From Ailurus styani (taxonomy: Eukaryota > Chordata > Mammalia > Carnivora > Ailuridae): 64,000 nucleotides of DNA. How positions within the stretch are numbered: position 1 is the stretch's first letter; each line of letters starts with the position of its first letter. Positions 45,461-57,056 of the stretch are shown here, piece after piece. Below the pieces are notes generated by a model that was not told the DNA's origin, ran no database searches, and saw only the letters and a list, made by a program, of their open reading frames with translations. The position numbers and the translations under genes are program-made. The DNA lies in the NCBI GenBank assembly GCA_002007465.1, contig LNAC01000102.1:1293703-1357702 (forward strand), in the 5' to 3' direction.

Positions 45461-46228
45461 TTATAGCATTATATTATTTATTCAACATTAAATAAACACA
45501 GCATGACACAAAATACATACTAAGCCAACTATCCTTTTAAAAGAGCTAAAGTTTATCCCAAAGCATATCTCAATATTTATGACACATTGCCTTGCAATAA
45601 GGGCTGGAGAACCCTGGCATGTCTCCTATGACTGGTGACAGTGTTTATAACATCAGTAATCTAGAAGCAAATTTTGCTTATATACGAAGTATAGATATAA
45701 TAAATACAATGAAATGAAAATATTAATGCTGGAAAAGAATGGGCTAATTGATAATAATAATAAAGCTAACCAAATGTTTAAAAAAAGATCTTCTTAAATA
45801 TGCTGAGGAAGCTTATATTATTAGTCAGAGTTCTTTAAATTTAAATTTGAAGTAGATAATAAAGCTTGGGCTACAAATAAAGTTAAAATATTAGGATATA
45901 ATTTCAACGATTAATTTTGGACGTTTCTATAGTGCTCAGTCACTTGGTTAACACATTCTACCATTTGGCTTGAAGTGTAGGATAAAAATTACTATCCTCT
46001 GAATCTTTTTGTTGCTGTTGTTGTTCTAAAATATAAGCACATATGTAAGAGGATCCTGGCCAAATAAGACTTTCATTCATTCATTCATCATAATCCATAT
46101 CATATAGAATTTAGGCAATGTGGACCTTGCTTCTGTTAGAAAATTCTTTTTAAAAATTAGGATTCTTTTGTACGTTAAGTTCATCACCAGTCCCCAAATG
46201 GAGACTCCTGGTAATGATTAAGCTTGAT
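45461..46228. other. Unassigned, AT-rich sequence
   Basis: I see no gene. There are short runs (AAT near 45752, GTT near 46015) and a (CATT) run near 46078. Confidence 0.45.
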
Positions 46229-46297
46229 ATATATATATATACACATATATACACACACACATATATATACACGTATATATAGAGAATTATATATAGA

Positions 46298-46332
<35 letters not shown>

Positions 46333-46414
46333 CCCAACAGAGTTACTGAAAAGAAAAGAAAAAAGGAGCAAGCAAGGGGANCATATATATACACGTATAT
46401 ATAGAGAATTATAT

Positions 46415-46446
<32 letters not shown>

Positions 46447-46494
46447 CCCAACAGAGTTACTGAAAAGAAAAGAAAAAAGGAGCAAGCAAGGGGA
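46229..46494. repeat. Duplicated TA/GA-rich block with an N at the junction
   Basis: Unit 1 (46260-46380, 121 bp) and unit 2 (46382-46494, 113 bp) are the same sequence: 'catatatatacacgtatata', a TA run, a (GA)n run, then 'gcccaacagagttactgaaa' and 'aggagcaagcaagggga'. They differ only in length of the TA and GA runs. The single base between them (46381) is the only N in the window. An upstream (TA)n(CA)n run starts at 46229. Confidence 0.95.
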
Positions 46495-46905
46495 GTCTAG
46501 GTAACCAAGGTGGTGACCAAAAAAAATATACCAAGAGAGAGAATCAAGGAGAGGGCACAGTAATTAGCTGGAAATGAATTCATGCCAGAAAGAATGTTCA
46601 AAGAGCGAGAGGGCCTGTTCAGAATTCTGCTGGACATCTCCTTCTGTTTCCGCTTTTGTTTATTCTTAATCTCCCCATCCTGGGGTTTTTGATCCCAGGC
46701 CTTAAAGGCATGAAGAATGACTTCTGACATTTCAACTCTTACAAACATTTTCTTTCTCTCCAAGAAAAAGAGCAAAGGTCTTAACATTTCAAAATCCAAA
46801 GGCAAAAGCATGCAACTGAGAATTCTTTTTAACACCGAGGACTTCTTAAAAATTCATAGAAGCCTTATTTCCTCTATATGTTGTTTCAAATTTCTTCCTG
46901 CAAGA
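46495..46905. other. Unassigned stretch
   Basis: No named repeat or gene. Frames at 46497-46835 (minus) and 46717-47097 (plus) are mutual shadows that run into simple repeats. Confidence 0.4.
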
Positions 46906-46984
46906 GGAATATATATGTATTTATATACTTATATGTATATTATTTTTATATTTATATATAAATTATATATAAATGTACATCTAT

Positions 46985-47030
<46 letters not shown>
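46906..47030 (+). repeat. (TA)-rich then (TG)n microsatellite
   Basis: A TATA-rich run (46906-46980) is followed by about 22 TG units (46987-47029). Confidence 0.95.
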
Positions 47031-47032
<2 letters not shown>

Positions 47033-48084
47033 TTCCCCCCTGGAAGACAGTAACTAAATTACTCATTAATCTGTATGCTTTATTCCATCTTAACTGATTT
47101 ATCCACCTCCTACTAAATTGGAACAAATGGAAAGTATTCAAGTCAACTTTTTGTTACTTTGTTTATCTTATGAAAGATTATGAAGGAAAAAAAAGAATGA
47201 CTTGTCGCTGTCGGATGAGTTTCACTAACCTTAAGAATCAATCAGTCCTGTGGCCTTTTCCTTTTTTCTTTTTCTTTCCTTTTCCCCTTCCACCCCTTCC
47301 CTTCCCTTCCTTTCATTATGTTAAAGAAATGAAGAAATAGGGAACATCTAAACATACCAGCTTAAAGCCCATGAGAGACCTAATGTAATAGAGAGCCACT
47401 GAGAGTTTTTGAAAAAGGGTGAAGTTTCTTATTTTGTTTTATTTTTGATGGACTCTAACTGCATAGAATTAGATTAAATCATAATCCTTGCTTCATGTGT
47501 AGTCTCATCATTGGTCTCTGCATGCCCTCTTTTATTTTATTCATACTAATTTATTTATAACTATTATTATATATTATTAATGCTATTAATTCCTAAGAAA
47601 ACCCATTACCCTACCAATTTAAAAATATATAATTATGGTGCATTAAGAAAATAACATATAAATCTACACAACTAAGAGTCATATCTTGCAGTTACTGTCA
47701 CCTAGGCAAGATTAAATTTCGGATTTGCTTCCAGGAGGAAACTGGGGCCAGGAATTCTTCCATGGAACACTCCTTCCTTAGATAGCAAAGAAAGCATACC
47801 ACAGGTAATGTCTGTAAATGCCTGGGGAGAAGTGGGCATCATCTCTTATTTGAGGCTCACAAATGGAAGTCACGGTGATATGCTACCTTCATTGGGGAGC
47901 TACTCTGCAGCAGGCTCTTATTTTAATATTCCCAATAAGATCCTGATAATTAGGAGCCTATTATATAGACATTCCTATCAGCATGGTTTAAAGGCAAACA
48001 GAGGCTGGGACAGGTTTAAAACTTCAGCAAATGTAGCAATGCTACTGAACTGTGGGATCATAAATTAAATTTGGTTCTTGATGC
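47031..48084. other. Unassigned stretch with a pyrimidine tract
   Basis: A C/T-only run, mostly CCTTT and CTTT units, lies at 47254-47325. Around 47370-47450 there is a faint L2-like passage, and around 47920-48010 a faint MIR-like one. Neither is firm. No gene is seen. Confidence 0.4.
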
Positions 48085-48205
48085 AAAATTACAATTCTTA
48101 CTTTCGGCAAGTTATACATTTACTCTGAGCTTCAATTTCTTCAACTGTTACAAAAAATAGAGATATATTGTTACTAATCTAACACAGATCCTGGCACACA
48201 ATTCC
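48085..48205 (+). repeat. MIR SINE fragment
   Basis: 'cggcaagttatacatttact', 'ctgagcttcaatttcttcaa' and 'cagatcctggcacacaattc' are the forward MIR core and 3' part. Confidence 0.6.
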
Positions 48206-48334
48206 AAGTTGTCCACAGATGAAATCTTCGAAGTGAGCATAAAGATAGACATTGGACTGCCTCTTCAGGACCAGGACAAGTATATTCCCACCAAGTTCTT
48301 CTGTAAGGAAGAACTACTTTTTGTAAAAGACATT

Positions 48335-48480
48335 AAGAGAGAGTGGTTAAGAGCACAAAGCCTCCATTTCCTCACCAATAAAGTGGAGAGGGCAGTATCT
48401 GGTTTATAGGATTGTTGTAAAGAGTAAATGAAATGATACAAAGGAAGTATCAGAGCTTGCAAATAGTAAACATTGGAAAC
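48335..48480 (+). repeat. MIR SINE with internal deletion
   Basis: The start 'agagtggttaagagcacaaa' jumps directly to 'cctccatttcctcaccaata', 'aaagtggagagggcagtatc' and 'ttgttgtaaagagtaaatga'. The middle, including box B, is missing. Confidence 0.75.
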
Positions 48481-48906
48481 ATTATAAATTATAAATTTAT
48501 TATTGTTATCATCATCATCATGAAAAAACTATACATCAATCTTGGATTATAATTACCAGAAGTAATAATGCTACTAACAGACTGAAAAATATAAAACTCC
48601 TAACCAGTTGTAAGTTACTCTAAAAAACAATAGTTTTTATATCCCTAATTTCTTGAAGAATTTTGCTTTGTAGGATCCACCTTTCTAAGTAAAGGCCACA
48701 CCAGATGGATACTGATTCTCAAAGACTTGTGCCCAAGATGCCTATTCTGAAAACACGATTGCCATTCTGGGCGGCTTCAGCACATGTTTGAAGGGGCAGG
48801 GATCTGTGGAGACTGAGCATGGCACCCCAGGATACCATAGCTGGCTCCCATTTCGCTCTTAGCCATCATCAAACTGGAAAAAATCAGAAAGCCCGAGGGC
48901 CTACAT
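48481..48906. other. Unassigned stretch
   Basis: I see no gene. 48766-48850 has a faint likeness to U6 small nuclear RNA that I do not accept (see rejected). Confidence 0.4.
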
Positions 48907-49088
48907 CTTTTTTTTTAAAGATTTTTGTTTATTTATTTGACAGAGAGAGAAATCATAAGTAGGCAGATAGGCAGGCGGGGGTGGGGGGGAAGCAGGCTCT
49001 CCGCTGAGCAGAGAGCCTGATGCAGGGCTCAATCCCAAGACCCTGAGATCATGAACTGAGCCGAAGGCAGAGTCTTAACCCATTGAGC
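48907..49088 (-). mobile_element. CAN-SINE lacking its head end
   Basis: 'taaagatttttgtttattta' and 'aatcataagtaggcagatag' are the tail and middle of the young mustelid type. It runs to 'cttaacccattgagc', then stops about 15 bases short of the true head. This is either 5' truncation or later deletion. No TSD was found. Confidence 0.88.
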
Positions 49089-49894
49089 ATAATTTTGGCC
49101 ATAGAGCCATTTCATCTAATGAGGACTTTTTCTAATTAAAGCAAATTAAATAGAAATAATAGGCAAATAATTTGATTATAATGTATCAAGAAACAATTTA
49201 GGCTTTGTTTTTATAACTTAAACTAGGTGAATACCCAAAATAGAAATGTGAAATACAACGTAAGATATATTACTGATATTTCCAGTGCTGTGGACCTCCA
49301 CATGTAAATCAGATAGTTGCTGAATCAAATGATGTATTATTTAGAATCATATGATCATGGAGTAAAAAATCTAGATCATATTGCACATTCAGATCTAATA
49401 GCAGAATTTCATGGCTTTAATGAATAAGCAAAAGTGAAATATTTTACTATATCCATCAAACATTCAAAAGATCATACTCCTACTGGGATTATTTATTATG
49501 ATAATGCTTTTTATAAATCAAGTATGAGTAACCCCCCCCCCAAAAAACTTAAGCTATTTCTAAGGGCATAACATTTAGAAACAACATATGGTTCCTGTAG
49601 TCAAGAATAGGTTCCTTAAATTAGCCAAAGACATTCACAGAGAAATGAGTTGGAGGAAATAGGATCATGGGCAAGAGGGGAAAAAATTGTCATCTCTCTT
49701 CTTTCTGCTCTTCATCTTCCTTGCCTGGCTGAATGTAGTATTCTTTGATACCCAATTTCAGATGTAAAAATAAGACAGGTGTTGTTAGTCTCATAAGGAA
49801 AAGTCTTTTAATGCACTCACCTTTTGTTTAGTTACTATTATAAATATTATTGTAAAAAGCATGCCAGATCATAAAATGTAAATATTACATTCCT
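49089..49894. other. Unassigned, AT-rich sequence
   Basis: No gene or named repeat. A C9 run lies at about 49532. Confidence 0.4.
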
Positions 49895-50010
49895 CATTTA
49901 ATAAGTATGCATTGATTGCCTTCTCTGTGCCTAGGGTTAGGCCCTAAGGGACAGCACCTGTTCTCTTCATTATTAAAATCTAGTTGCAGGCAAGAAGACA
50001 GACGTAACTT
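49895..50010 (-). repeat. Probable L2 3' end
   Basis: 'gccttctctgtgcctagggt' resembles the reversed L2 3' end ('cctactatgtgccaggca'). The match is short. Confidence 0.35.
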
Positions 50011-50280
50011 GGCTTTTTTCACTCTTGAGTTCTCTAATCTTTTCAGGATACAGAGAATCATATTACATACCTGCTGAAAAATCCTTCAGTGATTTCCCAT
50101 GTCAGTAGAATAGAATCCGGATTGATTACTTTGTTGTATACAGTCCTGCATGATCATGCTTCTTCCTCGTAAATTTCATCTCTTGCTGTTATCACTCACT
50201 GGCCTTCTTTCAGCCTCTCACATTTGCCTTGCTTCTTCCTATCTCAGAGCTTTACATGTGTCTCTCTTCCGTCTGGAACA

Positions 50281-50281
50281 G

Positions 50282-50326
<45 letters not shown>

Positions 50327-50336
50327 ACACACACCC
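50281..50336 (+). repeat. (AC)n microsatellite
   Basis: About 21 CA units, a C interruption, then four more. It is responsible for the His/Thr-repeat shadow frames at 50150-50565. Confidence 0.97.
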
Positions 50337-50544
50337 CATAGCCAGCTTCTTCTCATTTTTCAGATTTCAACTTATATATCACCTCCTGGAGACACTTTCC
50401 CTGAAACCCACATGTAAAATTAGTCACTTCACGTGCTTTCTTTTATTCCCTACTATTTCCTTAATTGTACTTACTGTGATTTGTAATTGTATCATTTACT
50501 TGTTCATTTTCTATATATGTTTCTTTTATTATACATGTATTTTA

Positions 50545-50765
50545 AAAAAAAACTTTATGTTTTAGAGCGGTTTTAAGCTCACAGAAAAATTGGGAGGCAG
50601 GTATAGAGAGTTCCCATAATCCTCTGCCCCCAGACATGCACAGCCTCTTCCACTACCAACATCCTCCACCACATGGTGGTACATTTTTACCATTGATGAA
50701 CCTACACTGACACATCATCATTACTCAGAATCCCTAATCTACATTGGAGTTCACTCTTGGTGGCA
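50545..50765 (-). mobile_element. Old L1-like 3' fragment nested in L2
   Basis: 'tttagagcggttttaagctc', 'acagaaaaattgggaggcag' and 'cctacactgacacatcatca' follow a known old L1 3' region in reverse. Confidence 0.65.
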
Positions 50766-51064
50766 TATACACTTGTTCATTTATCATGGTATGCTTCTCC
50801 CACTAGATTATATATCCCATGAGGGTGAGGACAATCAGCAGGGCAAAACTGGCCCCTAGTATGTGTTCAGTAAAGTTTGTTGAAGAATGATTATTGAATA
50901 AATGACTAATTTATAAAGGAAATAATTGCAGTGTAACATTTATACCAGCATATGACACTTTAGCATTAATTCTAGATACATATTTTAGGAAAGGCTTGAT
51001 CATAGTGGAATGGAATTTGCAGTAAGAATTTTCAGTAGAAGTGAAATAATCTAGTTCGGAGGCT

Positions 51065-51240
51065 GTATGTTATTGGGTGATTACTAAGTGCCAGGTACCC
51101 TGGTTGGTTTTGGGGAAAGCAGAAGACAGACCCTCAAAGAGATTGCAGGCTAGTCCGGAAGATAGATATTATACAAATTATTTCAAGTGTGTTATGTTCT
51201 TCAGAGAGGAAATGTAGGATGCTGGAAAAGAATACTACTC
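51065..51240 (-). repeat. L2 3' end fragment
   Basis: 'gattactaagtgccaggtac' followed by 'gcagaagacagaccctcaaa' is the reversed L2 3' end. Confidence 0.6.
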
Positions 51241-51954
51241 AGTCTGAAAAGATAATAATTTTGAAATACCAACAAATGTTGTTCATCTCCCTCATGTTTG
51301 ACCATCCCTTGCCTTCTTCCATAGTGCTTCTTTTTCCTTTTTACATTCCCAAACCCAGTTTGGGTAGCCAGTCTTATTGCCTAAGAACACTTAAAAATAA
51401 GAAGGAAAGAATAACTTCTGTGGCTTTTCCCAGCTTTGCCATCATTGGTTAAATAACTGAAAACATGGAAGTGGATGATTGACCTAAAGAGGCAAAGGGT
51501 GTAAAGTGAATAAAGAATGGTGTCAAGCATAGAGTGCACTTCTTATGAGAAGTGCACTAAGGAAAATGTGAAAGAGTTGACAGTAAGAGAGTAATAAGTA
51601 AGAGTGAAAACAGAGTATAAGAGAAAGAGAAGGCAAGTTAGACAAAGAGGTAGGCAAGCCCCAGCTCAATATATGTAAATAATGTAAGTTTTGGCTCTCT
51701 TTTAACAGTTTCTTAGTCAAACAGGCTCTCCCTTAACAGTTCCTCAGTCATTCCTTCTCTATTGCCAAGACTAGCTTATTCTTTTGCCACTCCTCTCTGT
51801 AAATTTCTGAAACTCTTCTTATGTCCTCTTTGCTCCACATCCATGCCTTGAGGCAACTTTTCTCTTACCCCTACTCCTGTGACTATTGTGATTTTACTCA
51901 AACTTTACTATGAACAAAGGAGAGTTACTGAATGGTCTATTTTCCCCCCACTCC
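51241..51954. other. Unassigned stretch
   Basis: I see no gene. The frame at 51523-51720 (minus) is low-complexity (Ser/Leu-rich) and has no domain. Confidence 0.4.
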
Positions 51955-54041
51955 TTTTTTCTTATTAAACATTTTTGTTAGTTTTATTGAAGTACAGTTT
52001 ACATAAACAAGATTAACCAAGTTTAAATGTGTACTTCAAGGAGTTTGGACAATGGGATGCAGTAGTATAAACACAACTCAATCATGATATGGTTTCCATG
52101 ATTTCCATCACCATGTAAAGTTACTACATGCTCCCTTTGCAACTATTCCTGATCTTCACCCTCTGGAAAATGTTGATCACTTTGAAGTAATGGAATAATA
52201 TAATATGTAGTATTTTTTTGTGTAACTTGTCGTACCAACCATAATGCCTTATTGAATCATCAACATTGTTGTGTGTATTAGTACTTAGTACCACTTTAGA
52301 GTTAGTAGTAGTCCATAATATGGGTATACCACAATTTGTTTATTCATTCACAAGTTGATGATATTTTTATTATTTCCAGTTTGAGGCTATTATGAATAAA
52401 GTTTCTATAAATACTCCTGTACAAATCTTTATGAAGATATGTGTTCATTTCTCTTGGGTAGATCTCTAGAAGTGAAACTACTGAGTCATGTGGATGTTTT
52501 TAAAAAGTTGTAAAAGTGGGTATCCTTGCCTTGTTCCCAAAGGGGACCGAGGTGGGGGGGAAGCATGTAGTCTTCCACCATGAAGTATTATGTAGCCAAA
52601 GGTTTAATTTTTCATTTGTTGGTTTGGTTTGTAGTCCTTCATTATCAGATTGAGGAAGTTTCCTTCAATTCCTAGTTTTCTGGAAAGCTTCATAATGACT
52701 GGCTATTTAATTTTGTCAAATGCTTTTATTTTCATATATTAAGGATGTCATGTCATTTTTCTTTTTTGTTTCTTAATGTGGTGAATTACATTGATGGATT
52801 TTCCACTGTTGAAACATCCTTGAATTCCCAAGAAAAACTACACTTGGTCCTTATGCATTGTCTTTTTCCCCCCTGTATTTGATTTTATAATATTATGATG
52901 AGGATTTTTGCAGTTATGTTTTTGAGAGATTTTGATCTGTATTTTCCCCCCTTGTTATGTCTTTGTCACACATAGGAAGAGTTTGTATGGAGTTTGTATT
53001 ATTTCTTTTTAAACACTTGATATAATATGCCAGTGAAGTCACTGGGGCCTGGAGTCCTCTTTATGTACAGATTTTTAAATATAAATTCATTTGCTTTGAT
53101 AAATATGGTGTTCCAGTTATTTATTTCTTCTTGAATAAGCTATTGTATTTTGTGTCTTTCAAGGAATTTATCCACTTCATCTAAGTTAAAGTTGTTCATA
53201 GATACTTACTCTACTTTTAATATTGGTAGAATCACAGGTAGAATCTGTAGTGATGTTGATTTTCATAGTTCTGGTATCATTAAGTTGATTTTTTTCTCTC
53301 TTCCTGATTAGCGTAGTTAGAGGTTAATCGATTTTATTCATTTTTCAAAAATTGGTTTTTTGTTTCATTGGTTTTTAAAGTTAATTTTCTGTTTTCTATT
53401 TTATTAATTTATGCTATTAACTTTATTGTTTCCTTTCTTCTATTTGCTTTGGGTTTAATTTGTTCTTCTTTTGCTAGTTTCTTAAGGTAAAATCTTAGAT
53501 CATTGATTTAAGAAATTTCCTCATTTTCTGATATAAACTTTAATGCTATAAACTTATCCATTTTATAAATAAAATACTACTTTTTTTATGTCCCACAAAT
53601 CTTGATATATTGTGTGATCATTTGCATTCACTACAAATATTTACTAATTCTCTTTATGACTTCCTCTCTGACTGATATTTATAAGTATGTTGTATAACTT
53701 CCAAGTATTTGAGAGTATTTTAGATATCTTTCTGTTATTAGTTTTAAGCTTAATTCCATTGTGATTAGAGACCATATTTTGCATTATTTCAATTCTTTTA
53801 AATTTCTGAGTTTTATCTGGTAGCTTAAAATATGCTCTATTTTGGTGGATGTTCTATGTGTGCTTGAAAAGAATACATGTTCTGCTGTTTTTAGGTGGAG
53901 TGCTCTATAAATGTCAATTAAAACAAGTTGATTAGTAGTGTTACCTAGGTCTTCTATATCCTCAATGATTCACTCTCTAATTTTCTATCAATTTCTGAGA
54001 AAAGAACATTGAAATATTTAAGTACAGTTATTCTTTTGTCT

Positions 54042-54260
54042 ATTTCTTTTTTTTTAAGATTTATTTATTTATTTAAGAGAGAGAGAGAAAAAGTGCATGA
54101 GCAAGGGGAAGGGGGGAAGTAGTGGGAAAGAGAATCTCAAGTAGACTCCCCACAGAGTGTGGAGTCCAACGTGAGGCTCAATCCCAGGACCCTGAGATCA
54201 TGAACTGAGTCAAAATTAAGAGTTGGACACTCAACCAGCTGAGCCACCCACATGCCCCTA
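54042..54260 (-). mobile_element. CAN-SINE
   Basis: 'taagatttatttatttattt' to the reversed head 'tgagccacccacatgcccc'. The TSD cttttgtct is at 54033-54041 and 54261-54269. Confidence 0.92.
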
Positions 54261-54639
54261 CTTTTGTCTTAGTTCTCCTTCCAGTTCTACTACATTTTGC
54301 CTTATGCATTTTGAAGCTATTATTAGGTACATACACATTATGTTATGTCTTTGTAGTTAACTGCCTACTTATCATTATGTAGTATCTCTTTTTCTTATTA
54401 TGAATTCTTTGATATTAATGTAATGAATTCATCTTTCTTTTGATTTTTTCATAGTAAATGTTCTTGCATTCTTTTGCTTTTTTCATCAATTTCTTTTGTT
54501 TTCATTTTTCCCTTTATTTTTTTCCATCTATTTTTTATGTACCTATGTCTTTATATTTAAAACGAGTTTCTTGTAAATAGCATTTAGTCGGGTCTTGCTT
54601 TTTAATCTAATCAGACAATATTTGTCAACTTGCGTGGTT

Positions 54640-54949
54640 AGTTAGATCTGCATTTTCCAGTAAGATAGCTACTAGCCACATATGCCTTTGGAGAATTTGA
54701 AATATGGCTGGTCTGAATTGAGATTATTGTAAGTGTAAAATACCCATGGAATTTTACTAAACAGAATATAAACTATCTTATTAATAATTTTATGATGACT
54801 GTTGAAATAACAATATTTTGCATAGATTCTTTTACATATATTATTAAAATTAACTTCATCTATCTTTTTATTTCTTTAATCTGGCTATCAGAAAACTTTA
54901 AATCACACACCTTACTCACATTATATTTCTATTGGGCAAATGATTTAGA
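54640..54949. mobile_element. Non-autonomous hAT-type DNA transposon
   Basis: 'tagctactagccacatatgc', 'gaaatatggctggtctgaat', 'tgtaagtgtaaaatacccat' and 'atatttctattgggcaaatg' match a common mammalian hAT-derived repeat with ends like 'ctgtccaat...attggacag'. Imperfect 8-bp flanks (tagttaga and gatttaga) are consistent with a hAT TSD. It interrupts the L1M endonuclease region. Confidence 0.72.
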
Positions 54950-55482
54950 CCATTTTCATTCAGTTTAATTGCTAATATGATTTAATTAAAATCTACCATC
55001 TTGCTGTTTGGCTTCTGATACTTTTCCGCCCTTTTCTTCTCTTTTTCTGCTTGCTTTTGAATTAATTTACCATTTCGTTTTTCTCCATTGCTGTCTTGTT
55101 ACTTGTAATTTTTAAATATTTTCATTTTTTCCATAGGGCTTACAATGTGTTTTTAATTTACCACAGGCTACCTTTAAATTATATTTTACTTCTTTTTAAA
55201 TAGTGTAAGAATCTTACAGCAACATACTTTCAATACCTTCCTCCTTTCCTTTATGTTATTTTTGTCATACATTACACCTTCACATATACCATAAACTCAC
55301 AATGCATTTCTTCTCTTTTTGTTTTAAAAGTCTCTTGTTTCTCAAAGCAACTTAAAATGGGGAAATGCCTTTCATAGAAACCATTTTAACTATTGCTGGA
55401 ATTCCTCATTTCTTTGTATAGCTCTAGGTTTTTGCATGATATTATTTTCTTTTTGCACAAAGAATTTCCTTTAACATTTCTT

Positions 55483-55696
55483 TTTTTTTCTTTTTTTTAA
55501 AGATTTTATTTATTTATTTGACACACAGAGAGAGAGATCACAAGTAGGCAGAGAGGCAGGCAGAGAGACAAGGAGAGGAGGAAGCAGGCTCCCTGGTGAG
55601 CAGAGAGCCCGATGCGGGCCTCGATCCCAGGACGCTGAGATCATGACCTGAGCCGAAAGCAGCGGCTTTAACCCACTGAGCCACCCAGGCGCCCAC
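55483..55696 (-). mobile_element. CAN-SINE, young mustelid-type
   Basis: 'taaagattttatttatttat', 'atcacaagtaggcagagagg' and the reversed head 'ccactgagccacccaggcgc'. The TSD cctttaacatttctt is at 55468-55482 and 55697-55710, nearly perfect. Low divergence. Confidence 0.95.
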
Positions 55697-55780
55697 CCTT
55701 TAACATTTCTTATATCACAAGTCCATTGGTAATAATTTCATTCAACTTTCATTTTTATTAAAAAATCTTTATTTTGCTTT

Positions 55781-55976
55781 TATATTTTTAAAAATATTTT
55801 ATGTATTTATTTTGACAGAGAGAAAGAGAGAGAGAGGAGCACAAACAGGAGGAGTGGGAGAGGGAGAAGCAGCCTCTCTGCTGAGTAGGGAACCTGATGT
55901 GGGGCTCGACCCCAGGACCCGGGATCATAACCTGAGCTAATTGCTCAGCTTAACAACTGAGCCACCCAGGTGCCCC
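55781..55976 (-). mobile_element. CAN-SINE
   Basis: Ends 'tgagccacccaggtgcccc'. The perfect TSD tattttgcttt is at 55770-55780 and 55977-55987. Confidence 0.94.
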
Positions 55977-56118
55977 TATTTTGCTTTAGAAAGATATTTT
56001 TTCTGGGTAAAATATCCCAGTTTGACAGTTCTTTTCTTCAATACTTTAAAAATGTCACTTCGTTGTTCTGGCTTGCATAGTTTCTGATGTAAAATCTGCT
56101 TTAATTGTCAGCTTTATT

Positions 56119-56120
<2 letters not shown>

Positions 56121-56156
<36 letters not shown>
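56121..56156 (+). repeat. (TG)n microsatellite
   Basis: Eighteen perfect TG units inside the old L1M. Confidence 0.97.
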
Positions 56157-56157
<1 letters not shown>

Positions 56158-56365
56158 ACGCGCTCTCTTGATACCCTTGAAGTTGTTTCTTTATTTTTAG
56201 TTTTATACACTTTGAACATGATACATATAGGGGTTCGGTTTTTTGTATATTTGGGGGATTTTTTGTATACTCTGAGATATTTTTTTGTCTTCTTTATGTT
56301 TGTCTTCTATGTCTGTCTTCTTTAATTTTGGCCATTATCTTCTCCAAATCATATTTTGTCCCATT

Positions 56366-56558
56366 TTTAAAAAATATTTTATATATTTATTTGAGAGAGA
56401 TAAAGAGAGTTCCCAAGCAGGGGGAGTGGCAGAAGGAGAAGCAGAAGTAGGCTCCCCTGATGAGCAGGTAGACAGTTGTGGGGCTAGACCCCAGGAACCT
56501 GCGATCATGACCAGAGCTGAAGGCAGACGCTTAACTGGCTGAGCCACCCAGGGACCCC
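56366..56558 (-). mobile_element. CAN-SINE
   Basis: 'atatatttatttgagagaga' to 'tgagccacccagggacccc'. The TSD is atattttgtcccatt (56351-56365) and atatgtagtcccatt (56559-56573). Confidence 0.92.
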
Positions 56559-56859
56559 ATATGTAGTCCCATTATCCCTGTCTCCTACAATTCCATTTAC
56601 ATGTATGTTAAACTATTTTTATATTGCCCCACAGTTCTTGGATGCTCTATTATATTTTTCCCACTCTTCTTTTTTCTTTTTGTTTTACCGTGCACAATTT
56701 TTAATCAACTATTTCCGAGTTCACCAATTATTTCCTGTATCAAGTCAATTGAGGAGTATTTTGAAGGCATCTATTTCTGTTGCTTTGGAGTTTGTTTTTT
56801 ATTTCTAGCATTTTGTTAGACTCTTCCTTGTGGTTTTCACCTCCCTGCTAAAATTTCTT

Positions 56860-57056
56860 TTTTTTTTAAAGATTTTATTTATTTATTTGATATGGAGAGA
56901 GAGATTACAAGTAGGCAGAGAGGCAGGCAGAGAGAGAGGAGGAAGCAGGCTCCCTGCTGAGCAGAGAGCCCGATGCGGACCTCGATCCCAGGACCCTGAG
57001 ATCATGACCTGAGCCGAAGACAGGGGCTTTAACCCACTGAGCCACCCAGGCGCCCA
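56860..57056 (-). mobile_element. CAN-SINE, young mustelid-type
   Basis: Same layout as 55483-55696, including 'attacaagtaggcagagagg' and 'aacccactgagccacccagg'. The perfect 14-bp TSD tgctaaaatttctt is at 56846-56859 and 57057-57070. Confidence 0.96.

Larger units (their letters stand above)
50030..50905 (+). mobile_element. L2 LINE 3' part, split by an L1 fragment
   Basis: The left part (50030-50545) has 'ccttcagtgatttcccatgt', 'tcactggccttctttcagcc' and 'tctcagagctttacatgtgt', with an (AC)n run expanded inside. The right part (50765-50905) has 'ctcccactagattatatatc', 'ccatgagggtgaggacaatc' and 'gttgaagaatgattattgaa', the L2 3' end. Together they give one L2 copy with the L1M piece at 50545-50765 inserted. 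Confidence 0.75.

Noticed and set aside
48209..48409. Plus-strand frame with a protein-like look (charged residues, few low-complexity runs) between two MIRs
   Set aside because: Its second half reads straight through a MIR element and no known family is recognised, so chance is more likely.
48766..48850. Possible U6 small nuclear RNA pseudogene
   Set aside because: Short matches (gcttc, agcacat, gagcatggc) occur in U6 order, but the stretch between them matches poorly and overall likeness is only about 50-60 percent by eye.
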